Shown: piece after piece, positions 54,660 through 64,000 of the stretch | Layout: the number at the start of each line of letters is the position of its first letter | How positions within the stretch are numbered: position 1 is the first letter of the stretch | Origin: Corythucha ciliata | Taxonomy: Eukaryota; Arthropoda; Insecta; Hemiptera; Tingidae | Assembly (NCBI GenBank): GCA_038030265.1 | Contig: CM075939.1 | Location: forward strand, 11,265,253-11,329,252 | DNA length: 64,000 nucleotides | Direction of reading: 5' to 3' | Translations under genes and position numbers: made by a program | The notes under the pieces: generated by a model | What the model saw: only the letters and a program-made list of their open reading frames with translations | Databases searched by the model: none | Told to the model about the DNA's origin: nothing

Positions 54660-54875
54660 AGTGCGTACAGACGGTGAGAATTCCCTGTAGGCCAACTTCA
54701 CCGGCCGGCCGGAGCGTCTGGACCTGGCTTTGACTTCAGTTTAAGTCACCTTGAAGTCGCCACACATCAGTTGAAGTTGCGCAGTCCATCTCAATATGTC
54801 AAAGTCTGGGCCACACGCTCCGGCTGGCCGGGAGAGGTTGACCAGAACGGGAAATTCTCGCCGTGTGTGCGTACT
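54660..54875. mobile_element. Imperfect hairpin MITE (GTGCGTACAGACGG ends)
   Basis: GTGCGTACAGACGGTGAGAA and, inverted, CACACACGGCGAGAATTTCC; inner CCGGCCGGAGCGT pairs with ACGCTCCGGCTGG, and TTTGACTTCAGTTTAAG with related words. GC-rich relative to its surroundings. Confidence 0.55.
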
Positions 54876-54942
54876 GTAGGGGTTAAAGAGTCTGGGGGAG
54901 GGGCTTCAGACAGGAGAGCCTGGGGGGGGGGGCTATAGGATC

Positions 54943-55173
54943 AAATACTTTTCCATTTAAGAAAATTGGGAAAATCGCGTTGGAAAATGTTGCGAAAACA
55001 ATAAAAACTGGATTCCCTTCGAAATCTACAGCTCCTACACCTGTTTAGAACGACTATTGCGTCATTTCGAAGGAAATTTTATGCTCTTTCAGAAGAGCCA
55101 GTTACATTTAGTATTCGATTTCAAGTGCCCTATCACTGGTTTTCGGCTGTGCAGTGAATTTCTGTACACCTGT
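54943..55173. mobile_element. Internally deleted copy of the 24345-24907 element
   Basis: ACTTTTCCATTTAAGAAAAT through TTTCTGTACACCTG matches 24538-24907 with about 140 bases missing. Confidence 0.65.
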
Positions 55174-55768
55174 TTACAAGATAAAAAAATAAAAAATTAT
55201 TCTGGTCCTTTTGCAAGGTAAGCCGATTTTTTCTGATAAATTGACTGGGCTATTAATGACGTCCTCCCTTTTTATTTATTGCTTGAAAAGGTTTAGTTTT
55301 GTCCCAGGATTACGTCATTACGACCATGGTCCCAGCATGTATCGATAATTTCGATCCACGGATCCACAGAGCAGTAAATCCATATATGAGGTGAACGCTG
55401 GACCCTATTCGTAACCGGTCCTATGCCTAGAACTATAGGACACGGGGTACAAGTTTCCCCTAGAACCCATTCGCAATCCTCCTCCATATAGTCGGCGGCT
55501 TCAACGCCTTAGGCGTTGATCAGACGTTGCTTGCCCGTAATCCCTCAATACTGGCCTCTAAACAGCCGTCAAGTCCATTGGGCTATATTTTCTGGCATCA
55601 CGGACTCGCAGGCGGCTTGAGCCCCACGAGCACTCGACGGGTTCAATAAGTCCCGGATCTCACGTTGGCTTCCGAAAAGGTGAGAAAAAGCGTAAAATTC
55701 CCAAATTAAGTGTATCCAGCCCAAGAATTTGTAATTTCACGCTATAAACTCTGCCAGTTCATAGCCGC
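55174..55768. other. Mixed-GC stretch, no gene recognised
   Basis: 55300-55680 has higher GC and lacks the tandem units seen elsewhere. I could not match any frame to a known family. It could be a fragment of an RNA gene or retroelement. Confidence 0.3.
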
Positions 55769-57555
55769 TACAGTGGCTTCATAAGATACAGTGCGGCCAT
55801 TCGGTGATTCTTTCTGATTGGCTGCTCCATCTTGTTTCAAGTTCTTTATCAACTTCTACTAAGATTGCATAGAGAGAAGTGGTTTTGGCCGATTTACGTG
55901 CTTTAATTAATTTTTAACAGACTCTAAATACCCGAAGTTCGTATTGTGTAGTGATTTGCACTTATTGAGATATGAAGTGGCACCAGAAATGATTCTCATC
56001 CCTCAGGAAAGATAATTAAGCGGAGCTCGGAGTGAGCTACTCAGTATCACTTGTTGCTTGTTCTCTATTTATTTTGCACTGTTTTCAACGGGTTTCTTCG
56101 CGAATGGACTTCGCAGATTCATTTTCATCATGTAATAAGTTTGCTTAAAAAAATATATATCTCTTGTAACTGGAAAATACTATTTAATTACACAGCGTTT
56201 TTAAAGGCATGACTCATTTCATCTTTTGACAATTTTCGACGAACAAAAAGAGCACGAGGATTAATCGTTTTCAAGAAAATTAAGCTATTTGCGAGGCCTT
56301 GACGACGGCTCAAAGGTGGGTATTCATTCACACAATAATTTTTACGAAAAAAGCAAATCTAAGGCCTGGAGGTCCGTTTTATAACTTTAACAACAATGAG
56401 TCGTAAGATGTCATTAGTTAAATCGACAAAATTGAATGAAATCAAGTGCATGATTGACTGTTGATATCAACTGCTGCTAATTTCATTGAACAGGCCCATG
56501 AATTCTGTAACTTTGGGTCGAAATCAATAGCGTAAGCCACCGGTGATTTTATTCATTGATTCAATAAGTGCAATGTTATCAGGTGACTTACGATGGGAAA
56601 TTAGTCAGGTACCTCAATTATAGAGAATCACCCCCTCGTATCTTAACCCAGAGCGTTTTACATTTGCGTAAAATTCTGCAACAGGGCAATTCATTTCCAC
56701 CTGTCCTCTCTGAATTAAATCATAATTATGTTAATGAAGAAGGTGGGTGCAAAAGGAATTGCCCTGTTACAGAATTTTATGCAAATGGGAAACTCTATCA
56801 GTTTTAATCAACTACGTTTAAAGCCCATGTGCTAAAATCAGGCCTAAACAAATTCAAAATCCCGGGTTTGCCAAGCTTTGAGCCGCCGTCCCGGTTTTTC
56901 GAAAACGGAAACCGCTGACCGCAAAAATGCGCTCCTTTTGAATCTGACAACAAAAATTATCCAAAAGTTTATGCTCTTCCACCCTGTATATTATTTTTTA
57001 TTTAATAATAAAGAATCGAAAAATCCCTTAACAGGAAACTTTTCGTCTTTTCTTTCCCCGATACCGCATTAAATCCACCTCACCAACGCCCAAAGTACGA
57101 GCATGAGTGCATTCTACGATTTTAAGTGTGTCTTTTTCAATTGTTCATTATTGAGTTAGGGAGGGGGTATTGTCTCGAAAAATGGCTTGATTTTTTAAGA
57201 TTAATGCTGATAAATTAAATTAGCCTTTAGAGGAAAACAAAAGTTGAATCAACTTAGGTAAGAACGGATTGTACGAAGTGAGCGTTACCAGCTAACTGTC
57301 ACTTGAAAAATTCACTAATTCTTAACAAGCCTTTTATTTAAGGAGAATCTTTCTTTTTTTTATTCTTTGATTAGTTAGCAACTGTGGAAAAATAATTATC
57401 GGGCCAAAAACGCGTTTAAAAAAATATAAAAAATGGAAAATATGAGCAAAGCCACTGTTTCATATACCTACATTTCCCCCATAGGGGCACGGAAATCTTG
57501 AAACAAGATGGCGGTGCCTTCCGAATGTCCGCACTGTCTTTATAAAGCCACTGTA
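55769..57555. mobile_element. 1,787-bp TIR element with perfect 8-bp TSD
   Basis: Ends TACAGTGGCTTCATAAGATA and, inverted, TACAGTGGCTTTATAAAGAC; inverted similarity continues about 75 bases (AGTGCGG..CATTCGG .. CCATCTTGTTTCAAG). TSD ATAGCCGC at 55761-55768 and 57556-57563. The TSD points to hAT or another 8-bp superfamily; the TA at each end could mislead one to call Tc1. No transposase. A MITE (56650-56798) and a mariner-end relic (56870-56990, ending CACCCTGTATA) are nested inside. Confidence 0.85.
56650..56798. mobile_element. Hairpin MITE nested in the 1.8-kb element
   Basis: AGAGCGTTTTACATTTGCGT and its inverse at the right; CTGCAACAGGGCAATTC pairs with AATTGCCCTGTTACAG. Family of 26756-26887. 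The ORF at 56568-56807 is this hairpin. Confidence 0.7.
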
Positions 57556-57770
57556 ATAGCCGCGTGCCCAGCTGTGCGCGAGCGAGTTAGCACGGGTAAG
57601 GATTGTAGTATCCAACAATGATGGTGGCCGGGAGGGGGGTGCCAATCAGTCAGTAAGGTTGTGACGGTCATATTCAATAAGGGAATAACGAATGATTCGT
57701 CGATTTTAGGGCGCGAATAGTAAATTAGTCTTTTAAGAGCGAGAATAGTCAATCTATAATTAGGCACTTT

Positions 57771-57898
57771 GGGCCCGATTTCACCAACACCGATCAACAA
57801 CTAATCACAATTACAATAGCATTTTGCATCAGAAATATTATGGTCGCTAATGGCTACTAATGGCGATCAATTCTAAATTTTGTGGTGAAAACGGGTCT
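57771..57898. mobile_element. Hairpin MITE (GGGCCCGATTTCACCAA)
   Basis: GCCCGATTTCACCAACACCG pairs with the right end GTGGTGAAAACGGGTC; inner CGATCAACAAC/GGCGATCAATT words are partly paired. Half copy at 4552-4620. Confidence 0.6.
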
Positions 57899-57901
57899 TA
57901 C

Positions 57902-58025
57902 GGTGGATTAAACCAACTTGACTTTAGGTTCGGCTTAACTTAGCTCGAACCTTGTTCAAATAAAATTAAATGCATTTTTCCCCTTAAGCTCGACTTAACT
58001 TTAAGCCAATGTGGTGAATTCCACC
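57902..58025. mobile_element. Hairpin MITE (GGTGGATTAAACC)
   Basis: GGTGGATT..CCAACTTGACTT and AAGCCAATGTGGTGAATTCCACC are inverted ends; TTCGGCTTAACTTAGCTCGA pairs with TAAGCTCGACTTAA. It abuts the preceding MITE. Related words at 36985-37070 (GGTGGATTTCACCACCTCGG). Confidence 0.55.
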
Positions 58026-58049
58026 AATAGAGTCGCGAATCGTCAGTTT

Positions 58050-58560
58050 GAACCATCTGCAACGCGCACTTGATCAGTTCGACTATTTTTAGGAATGGAG
58101 TCGTTATGCAGTTTAGCCATTTTCTAGGCGCAGAGGCTCAGTTATGCAGTTTGGCCATTTATGAAGCGAAAATGGTACGATTCACCATTTTCCGGGCAGG
58201 AGTCACACCATCAAGTCAAAAGGCACACATGGTCAGTTTGGCCATTTTGTGGTGCGTGAATGGTCGGTTTGTCTATTGGCGCACGAATGGTCGATTTTGC
58301 AATTTCAAAGGGCAGGAATCATATGTTTATGCATTTTTTTAGGGCGCAAATCGTTAGTTGAGGAGCATACTTTCAAAAAGGCACAAATTATCCATTTCCC
58401 GAAAAACTGGTTTTTACCAATTTTATTCAAATACATATGTATAAATTTGGTAAAAAACCAGCCCCGGAAAAAATTGATAAGTGCCTTTTTCAAAGTATGC
58501 TCCTCAGTTTATAGCTATTTTTAGGGCACGTGGAGTCAGTTTGGCCATTATTAGACGGAT
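58050..58560 (+). repeat. ~28-bp minisatellite (GGGCGCGAATGGTCAGTTTGGCC)
   Basis: Diverged units, same family as 8535-8870 inverted. Interrupted by a hairpin at 58359-58506. Confidence 0.65.
58359..58506. mobile_element. 148-bp near-perfect hairpin MITE
   Basis: TGAGGAGCATACTTTCAAAA begins the element and its inverse ends it; pairing continues inward (AAAGGCAC, AACTGGTTTTTACCAA) to a short loop around ACATATGT. No second copy in this window. Confidence 0.8.
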
Positions 58561-58670
58561 AATCGCACAAATCGAAATACTCAGAAAAAATGACCCTAAA
58601 AATCTCAAATAAGCGATTTTTAGAGGAAACGGCCAAAATTTAGAAATGGATGAAACCGCGTATCGTGGGG

Positions 58671-59960
58671 TCACTCGCGGACCTACACCTATCGGGGCCC
58701 AATTGCGGAAATCTCGAAGAGGCCCCTAAGTATCTGTATGAACAAGACATATAATTTTAACTTAGCCTTTTCCTCATTTTAGCCACGAATTACCGCTATT
58801 TCACCTTTTCTATCCGCCAATTAGCACTTTATGACCAGTTTAAGCCGAGAATTTATCAATTTTAGCCATGAATGAGTGTTTCAGCCATGAAAGTTGTCTT
58901 CAGATTAAGGCGCGAATAAAGCGTGTATTTAAATTGAAAATTTCACCACACTTTATACGAGAATTAGTGATGTTCCTGAATTTTAGAAGTGAGTTGGCGC
59001 TTTTTCTAAAGTTTAGCTGGCGCAGCGTTTCCAACCCGCGCATTACCGGCTTTTCTCAACATTTGCCAAGAATTGGCGTTTTCCTCAATTTAAGCTGCAA
59101 ATTAGCCATTTTTTACATTATTAGCTGAGAATTAGCACTATTCCCCAACTTGAACTGAAAATTAGCGTTTTTCTCAAATTTAGCTGCGCCAATTAGTGAT
59201 TTTCGTCATTTGCATCCGCGAATTAACGTTTTTCCTCACCTAACAACACTTTTGCGTTGATTTCCACAATTTATTCGTTGAAAGGCCTCCATGCACCGCG
59301 AGTCAGCGATTTTTCCTCGATTTTAATCTGGAAGTTGCATCGCGAGACCACGAATAAGGGCTTTTTCGCAGATATAGACACGAATATTAGCGATTTTTTC
59401 ATTTTCGCGTCAGCAAGTTGCAAATTGCCGATTAGCACTTCAATGAGCTTTAAGGACTTAATGAAACTGGGGACACGGTGTATTTTCTTTTTTTAGCCGT
59501 GAATGTTCCTCAAGATATCGTGAATTCTCTGAATTTGAGCCCCCAGAATAGCGCTTTTGGGGGCTCAATCGAATATTCGGCCCACAGTCTTTGCTGATAT
59601 CAATTGCAACGTTATATTCTCCAGGTCGGATAAACAGGAATTTGTAGAAAGTAGCCAAATCGCTGTCCTACCGTCCGACCTCTTCACATACCTACATCCA
59701 TGGATAACATAAAAATCCTCATTTTCCCGTATTTAAGCTTCTCGGACGCCCCCCCCCCTCACCCCTACCTCGGTACGCTACTTCGTGGGGTCTGAAGTCC
59801 AAGGAAGCATGGACGCACGTGGACCTTTTCGAGCTGCTTGAAGTCGAGAAAATTTGCTACACGTAACTTCAACGAGAAACGCTCATTTTTGGAGATTTTA
59901 TGAGGCTCTTTAGAACATTGGTACTAATGGGCCGCTTCGTTCGCATACTTGTAGCTCTGG
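58671..59960 (+). repeat. ~30-bp AT-rich array, copy C, with non-array tail
   Basis: Starts like 5381 (GCGGACCTACACCTATCGGGGCCC). Array units follow to about 59460, and a tail with C-run matches 1297-1456. This copy gives the best view of the whole dispersed repeat: GGCGGACC start, array, tail. Its right end may be near 59990. Confidence 0.65.
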
Positions 59961-61073
59961 GGGGGGGGGGATCTCTCCCCCCACCCCGTACTTACGCCCC
60001 ACAGTGTGAAAAAAGGGGCAAAAAGTCTATTTCCTCAATGACGGAATTTAAATGTTTGAATGCCTGTCTCTAACAGCTTATTAGCATTGAAGTCAAGAAA
60101 TGAAAGGCTTTTTTGAACCAGCGATGTTCGAACGAAATTATGCGTCCTCGAAGTAGAAATATGCCTATTTGCTTTAATTTGGGTGCTTGTAAAAATAATT
60201 CAGTACAGTGCTGATTCATGAAAAGTTGATTCGGTGAGCTGTCACTACGTCCAGTTAAGACTCAACAATGTCGAAATTTCATTGGTTGAGCAAGAAGCAT
60301 GGAGTGGAAATGGTTTAGTGGAGCCAATTCACTGAATTCACGAACTTATCTTTGTTGTTGAAGATTTAAAAAAAGCTCCACCTTGGCGTAGCGATTTTTC
60401 CAATCTGTATACATTCAAAAACAAGCCCTATAAATTTCATCTGCGTATACGTGCGTATTTGGCCTCAGCGCTTGATTTTCTAAACCTGAAGCGGTGTTTA
60501 GCCAGACAGTCAGAGTTCAATTGAATAAACTTTATCCCTTTAACAATTGGACTCATGCAAGTGAGAAGCTGTCGGACTATTTAAGAATAAGCCGGATACA
60601 CACATGCGGTACATGCCAAATAACTTGCAAACTATTCAATCAATTTCTAGCAAATGCCTAGTAACCAACCAGATGAGAATTTAAAAAATGTGTTGCTCGT
60701 TACTTGGCAAAGACCACATGTGTGCAGCCGGCTTTACGTGTATCTTCATCCGATAATTTAGCTGAAAACCAGCTGTCGTTACAGCTTTTCGAACAGTAAA
60801 ATAAACGGTGCATGCCACATTTCAACCAAAAATTAGAGTGAAGAAACCGAAATTTATTTATTCAAAAAAGGCGTCCGACAAAAGCTTTCGAGGAGATTGG
60901 TGAAAAAAGCAGAAGAGCAAAAGTTCGCAATGTACGATCTTTCTATCCGCAGATTCTTCATCGAATCAGCAAATTCCAATTGTCAGCCAGGAATATATTT
61001 TTTAAATTTGCATGGTGTAAATGATGATGATGAAGAATGGTTCTTAGGTTATCAGATCCTAGGGACCTAGGAT
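59961..61073. other. No gene recognised; one hairpin MITE
   Basis: Apart from the MITE at 60590-60732, I see neither coding exons nor repeats shared with the rest of the window. Confidence 0.4.
60590..60732. mobile_element. Hairpin MITE (AGCCGGATACACACATG)
   Basis: AGCCGGATACACACATGCGG and CCACATGTGTGCAGCCGGCT are inverted ends; CCAAATAACTTGCAAA pairs with CTCGTTACTTGGCAAA. Same family as 26954-27095. Confidence 0.75.
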
Positions 61074-63465
61074 TAGTGATGCACGAGACCGAGACGAGAC
61101 TATCATTTCTGGTGCGAGACCGAGACCAAGTTTTCTGGTCTCGAGCCGAGACCGAGACGAGACCGCTATTTTCGAGACGAGACCGCTATTTTCGAGACGA
61201 GACCGAGACTGGTCTCGGAAAGAAGAAGAAAAAAAAAAAATGATGGCTCATTTATGATACAGAACATTTTAACAATGAAATTACCTTGTTTCATGCCGAG
61301 ACGGCTATTGCGTTATGGGCCTCCGGGATGTGGTGGATCTAAGGGGTGGACATATCCCCCCCCCCCAACGCACAAAATGACATAAAACAATGGGGAAAAA
61401 TTTACTTTTTGTAACATTATCGTTGGAAACACGCATATTTCTTCTTCTTTCACGAATTATACATGATGGTTTTCGCACGATCACGGAGGGAAGTGATACT
61501 TCCCCTTCGCCAGGTACCTCAACAGGGAAGTTGATTTTTACTTGAAAAGATGAGCTAGGTGAAAAAAGTATTTTTTTTTTCACTCACTAGTGAAGCAAAT
61601 TAAGGCAGAATGCCAATAATTTCACATTTTCCCTCGCAAGCGAAGGAAACAGGATGGCTTTCACTCACTAGTGAAGGAAAGTGAAAAAAAGTTCTGTATT
61701 CAATTAGCGTACCCTTGCCTCCGATCACTTGCGGGGAAGACAAATAAATCTGTTGGTCGTGCAAAAAATAATATCCACAACTCGTGAGGAAGAAGCTTTC
61801 ACTCTGCTCGTTGTTTTTAGTTCACTCGGCCCCGCCTCGTGAGCCAAACACAACTCGCAGGTAAAACTCCACTTCTCTCACTTGTTGTGAAATACACTAT
61901 TATTTCACTTGTCTCGCGAAAAATATCGTGCATACCTCAATTCACTTGCTCGTATTCATTTAGCCGACTCGGCTTTGCCTCGCCAGCCAAACAACGTAGT
62001 CGCAAGTAAAATGGCACTTGCGTGTCTCGTTATATGTAAGATACTATTTTTTTTTAAAACAACTGATTATTTTAGAGCCTAGGGGATAAAACTTTCACTT
62101 TATCGCCGTGACCCAAAAAATCAGCCCATGTTTTAATAAAAAAATTACTGTACACACCGCGTCAAAAAAGTGATTTTGGGGATTTGGGAGGGCGGGGGCT
62201 ACGCCTCGCCCGTCCAATTTTTTCTTTCGGCCTCGAAAAAATCGCTTTCTTGCCTAGGCGTATAATCTATTATTCCTAAGATCATTCTTAAAGAAGTGTT
62301 TGAGCAGACGCTCATCGTGCGTAAAGACCTACTTTACACACGCCGTGCGGTAAAGAGTTCACGGTAAATGAGTTAACTCTTTACCACACGGCGTGTGTAA
62401 AGTAGGTCTTTAAGCACGATGAATGATGGGTGAAGGATGAGTGGAACCGTAAAAATTATAACCCCAAAAGGTCAAAGTCAGTTGATTATGTTGGTGAGTT
62501 GGTAGAAGAATTGAGGCAGGGAAGCCCGCTTTCATCTTACGCGCTTCTTTTGTTACTTCTTTTTTATTTCTCTGGAATGAAATTGTGTGGCAAATGGGAG
62601 ACTTTACGGAACCCTTAAATTAAATAATTATGAACCTAATTGGCTTTAAAAGGCTTTGAACGATCGAAGGTAAAAAAAAGCGTACGATCCTGCGGCGTAT
62701 AATCGCACTACAAACTCTACCGATGATGGCACTCGACTTCGTCTCGTGTCACAAACATCGTGCCTCGTTCGTTAAAAGCTCCTTCATGCCTAGGTATCGT
62801 AATAAAAAAAGGGTTAGGGTTCCCGGGGGGCCGGTGAAATACAATGCAACCTATGGTTGCCCGCGCACTAGGCAGCAAAGATTTCCAGGAGGGCAGCCAC
62901 TAGGACAAGCCCAACTGCACAGCAGCCAACTGGCTGCCGCGGCCAGGCTGCTTAGTGCAAGGGAACTCTAATTTTGCGTTGGAAACTTCCCGCAACCGTC
63001 TTCAATTCAAGACTTCTCGACACCGCTTTCAATTTTTTTTTTTTTTTTTAACTAACATTGCCAGTCGAGGAGGGGCCAGTCTGGGGGGGGGGATTGTGCA
63101 CCTCTGCCTTGTCGTGTCTGGGAAGGGAAGTCTCTTGCTTGAACTAAATGAGTTGGCATCTACGAGATTTTGAGTTGATCTCGTTGAATTCCCAACTGTT
63201 CCCCTTTCACGTTCTCAGTGTGACGATTGTTTTAAAGGCACGATTCTATTTTGGGGCAATTACAAAGCTCTTTGGTCATTAATCAGTAGTGTATCACTTA
63301 TCTCCCTTCGTGCCACGAGCCACCAAGGAAGGAAAGCAAAGTATAAATTCATCTATCGAGACGAGACCGAGACTTTCGAGACCGAGACCGAGACAAGACC
63401 GACTTTTCATGAGCGAGACCGAGACCACTCAAGTCTCTTCTCGGTCTCGGTCTCGTGCATCACTA
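61074..63465 (+). mobile_element. Non-autonomous hAT-like element, copy C, full length (2,392 bp)
   Basis: Perfect 8-base TSD CCTAGGAT (61066-61073, 63466-63473). Inverted ends TAGTGATGCACGAGACCGAG expand into GAGACC simple repeats at both sides. The interior has TCACTCACTAGTGAAGG repeats (61575-61690), a 109-base hairpin (62313-62421) and a GC-rich block, but no transposase. It must rely on a partner in trans. Confidence 0.9.
62313..62421. repeat. Internal hairpin of hAT-like family
   Basis: CATCGTGCGTAAAGACCTAC..GTAAAGAGTT pairs with AACTCTTTACC..AAGCACGATG, about 47 bases per arm with ~15-base loop. Present in copy B (about 52690-52801); copy A keeps only the left arm (9568-9610). Confidence 0.85.
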
Positions 63466-63473
63466 CCTAGGAT

Positions 63474-64000
63474 ATCCTAGGGTTCTGATAAAGGGCTGCA
63501 AGCCACTGCCAAATTTTTGATAATTGCGAACTTTCCACTTCATGATCTCCGTAAATCTCGAATTCTTCGACATTGTGTTGAAATACAATTGATTCGCATC
63601 AACTATATGCATTACAAATGTAACGGAGCGAAACCCCCCCCCCCTAATTTTCTTGTACAAATATTTTTATTATTATTATTACCTGTAGTTAATTAAGTTT
63701 ATTAATATCATATACATATATTACCCTTTCGTCAAATCATTTTTCTTTTACGACATCATTTAGTGTAATTTCGTTATTTTGATGATTAAATATAAGTAAT
63801 CGTAATAGTTATAAATCTTTCAAAACCAATAACCAAAGAAACCCAGTGGGAGCAAACCCGAGTTGGGGAATGAGAGAGAGACGGGGAAGAGTTAGGAACA
63901 TCTAAGAGTACCTGTCCTGTCCTTCTGTCCTGTCCAACCATCCATCCTGTCCTGCGCTTGCGCTACCCCTAACGCCCCTATAAAAACCCCAAAATCCCGG
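63474..64000. other. No gene; CCTGTC repeats and possible TATA at window edge
   Basis: A C-run at 63634 and AT microsatellite follow. From 63918 short CCTGTC words recur, then a GC-rich stretch leads to CCTATAAAAACCCC near 63978, which looks like a TATA-type core promoter whose downstream part lies outside the window. Confidence 0.3.

Noticed and set aside
55769..57555. Classification as a Tc1 element from TA-CAGTGGC ends
   Set aside because: The exact 8-base direct repeat outside the TA fits an 8-bp-TSD superfamily better.

Overview
This 64-kb window looks like AT-rich, gene-poor, repeat-saturated animal DNA, most likely from an arthropod. Three things point to an animal: two exons of a metazoan-type S28 serine carboxypeptidase with splice sites, a BEL/Pao-type Gag fragment, and many DNA transposons with precise target-site duplications (TSDs). 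I cannot name the species. Two 500-base N runs (23845-24344 and 51123-51622) are scaffold gaps.

Layout. 1-9 kb: diverged arrays of about 30-bp AT-rich units, tRNA-like foldback DNA and hairpin MITEs. 9.4-10.3 kb: a non-autonomous hAT-like element inside a 20-bp minisatellite. 11.4-12.2 kb: a gag fragment joined to an LTR-like segment. 12.8-13.3 kb: a foldback element whose two 160-bp arms each carry a tRNA-Thr(GGU)-like gene. 14.2-19.6 kb: an LTR-like promoter split by a mariner with 587-bp inverted repeats, then a 141-bp satellite organised in 849-bp six-unit blocks. 19.6-23.4 kb: an apparently complete Mutator/foldback transposon with an 808-residue transposase ORF, the only long intact ORF in the window. 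24-31 kb: MITEs, a small hAT element and a second long-TIR mariner.

32-50.6 kb: a nested region. One repeat of about 4.3 kb occurs twice. One copy is intact at 46286-50555. The other is split into an inverted part (32176-35556) and a direct part (44256-45297) around a 5.9-kb transposon that starts and ends with CACTGAG. Flipping 32176-38327 would restore the second copy and give the transposon a perfect TA duplication, so a 6.15-kb inversion ending at the transposon tip is inferred. The first two coding exons of an S28 peptidase (45774-46241) lie between the two copies; exon 1 has a frameshift and no later exon is visible.

50.6-64 kb: more arrays, two further hAT-like copies (one with a perfect 8-bp TSD), a 1.8-kb element with 8-bp TSD ATAGCCGC, and several hairpin MITEs.

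Apart from the peptidase fragment there is no host gene I can support. The biology here is the interplay of mobile elements: nested insertions, terminal repeats built from tandem palindromes, tRNA-like genes carried in foldback DNA, and a satellite with a covarying hairpin.
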